From the NCBI RefSeq assembly GCF_004331465.1, contig NZ_SJKB01000001.1:1240001-1304000 (forward strand): a stretch of DNA of 64,000 nucleotides. The letters run 5' to 3'. How positions within the stretch are numbered: the first letter of the stretch is position 1; the number at the start of each line of letters is the position of its first letter. Origin of the DNA: Kribbella pittospori (lineage in GTDB: Bacteria > Actinomycetota > Actinomycetes > Propionibacteriales > Kribbellaceae). Positions 63,717 through 64,000 of the stretch are shown here, piece after piece. The translations under genes were made by a program, and so were the position numbers. Below the pieces are notes generated by a model, which worked only from the letters and a program-made list of their open reading frames with translations, was not told the DNA's origin and made no database searches.

Positions 63717-63737
63717 GGCCGCAACGGCGTTGCGGCC
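63717..63737. terminator. hairpin after PhoD remnant
   Basis: A 9-bp perfect stem, GGCCGCAAC with GTTGCGGCC, and a GGC loop, without a T run. A second small hairpin (CTGAGC-CAT-GCTCAG, 63743-63757) overlaps the end of the MFS gene on the minus strand. Confidence 0.45.
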
Positions 63738-63753
63738 GAGCTCTGAGCCATGC

Positions 63754-64000
63754 TCAGCGTTCGGGCCGCTCGGTCGGTGTGCCAGGCTGACCCGCCGGCG
63801 CGAGCCGGCCCGGGAGGAACAGCGCGGCGGCGAGCCCGGCCAGGCCGATCACGCCCAGTGTCACCATTGCCGCGCCGTAGGCGTGCGCGCTGAGTCCGGC
63901 GACGAGGATGGTGCCGGCCACCGCCGTACCGATCGAGGAGCCGAGGTTCGACACGCTGCGGGAGAGGCCGGAGATCTCGCCTTGCTGGTCCTCCGGGAAG
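63754..64000 (-). CDS. MFS transporter, C-terminal end (cut by window)
   Basis: The frame is open to base 64000: FPEDQQGEISGLSRSVSNLGSSIGTAVAGTILVAGL, then a last helix AAMVTLGVIGLAGLAAALFLPG and a Pro/Glu tail. The pattern QxGxxxGxxRxxxNLGxSxGxAxxG is typical of the late helices of DHA2-type (14-helix) drug exporters. The start of the gene lies outside the window; the GTG at 63954 is not the start. Confidence 0.8.
   Translation of the reverse strand, partial: FPEDQQGEISGLSRSVSNLGSSIGTAVAGTILVAGLSAHAYGAAMVTLGVIGLAGLAAALFLPGRLAPAGQPGTPTERPER

Overview
The window is high-GC DNA (about 70% G+C, strong third-position GC bias, GTG starts, ATGA/GTGA-coupled operons) from an actinomycete. Two things support this: domain families largely confined to Actinobacteria (DUF4193, DUF4235, DUF3093, DUF3710, DUF3159), and a block at 43.2-52.7 kb whose order matches Mycobacterium tuberculosis Rv2701c to Rv2689c. 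A Kribbella/Nocardioides-type soil actinomycete is my guess from style; it is not proven here. No rRNA, tRNA, CRISPR array or intact transposase was seen.

Layout. 0-6.65 kb: a translationally coupled NRPS-independent siderophore (NIS) operon (PLP decarboxylase, NIS synthetase, acyltransferase, N-hydroxylase, second NIS synthetase), in the gene order of rhizobactin/schizokinen-type citrate hydroxamates and cut by the left edge. 6.6-9.6 kb: an amidase, a small membrane protein, and a Mom/GNAT-like gene preceded by helically phased TGGCAG repeats. 9.6-19.6 kb: a PfkB-like fusion, a methyltransferase, DUF805, a TldD/TldE pair, a minisatellite, an ECF sigma factor with a membrane partner, a nucleotidyltransferase and a hydrolase. 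19.7-25.3 kb: a complete Dpp/Opp-type peptide ABC operon. 25.3-31.2 kb: a HAD phosphatase, a GNAT, an SDR and a Mre11/Rad50-like (SbcD/SbcC-like) pair. 31.2-41.9 kb: a LAL-type regulator, FdhD, an APH-fold kinase, HrpB helicase, a TRIC-like channel, a MerR regulator and an MFS exporter.

42.1-52.65 kb: ferrochelatase, SuhB and the conserved Rv2701c-Rv2689c-like block (DUF4193, DUF4235, DUF3093, dut, DUF3710, OB-fold, DUF3159, two TrkA proteins, an APC permease, a TrmA-type methyltransferase). 52.7-57.2 kb: a 1489-residue low-complexity, repeat-rich protein. 57.2-64 kb: an F420-type oxidoreductase, aconitase behind a candidate DtxR/IdeR iron box, a second ECF sigma/membrane partner pair, a HEAT-repeat protein, a decayed PhoD-like phosphatase, and the end of an MFS transporter cut by the right edge.

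Most unusual: (i) two ~168-bp full-length palindromes with a shared core but different outer arms, flanking the MFS gene; (ii) six TGGCA(G/C) sites spaced 31/32/21/32/21 bp upstream of the Mom-like gene, whose coding region carries the same palindrome; (iii) the 1489-aa repeat protein; (iv) the 24/32-bp minisatellite between tldD and the ECF sigma gene; (v) a recurrent TAnnnT-N6-10-start arrangement suggesting many leaderless mRNAs; (vi) the iron box before acnA, which would tie it to the siderophore genes at the other end.
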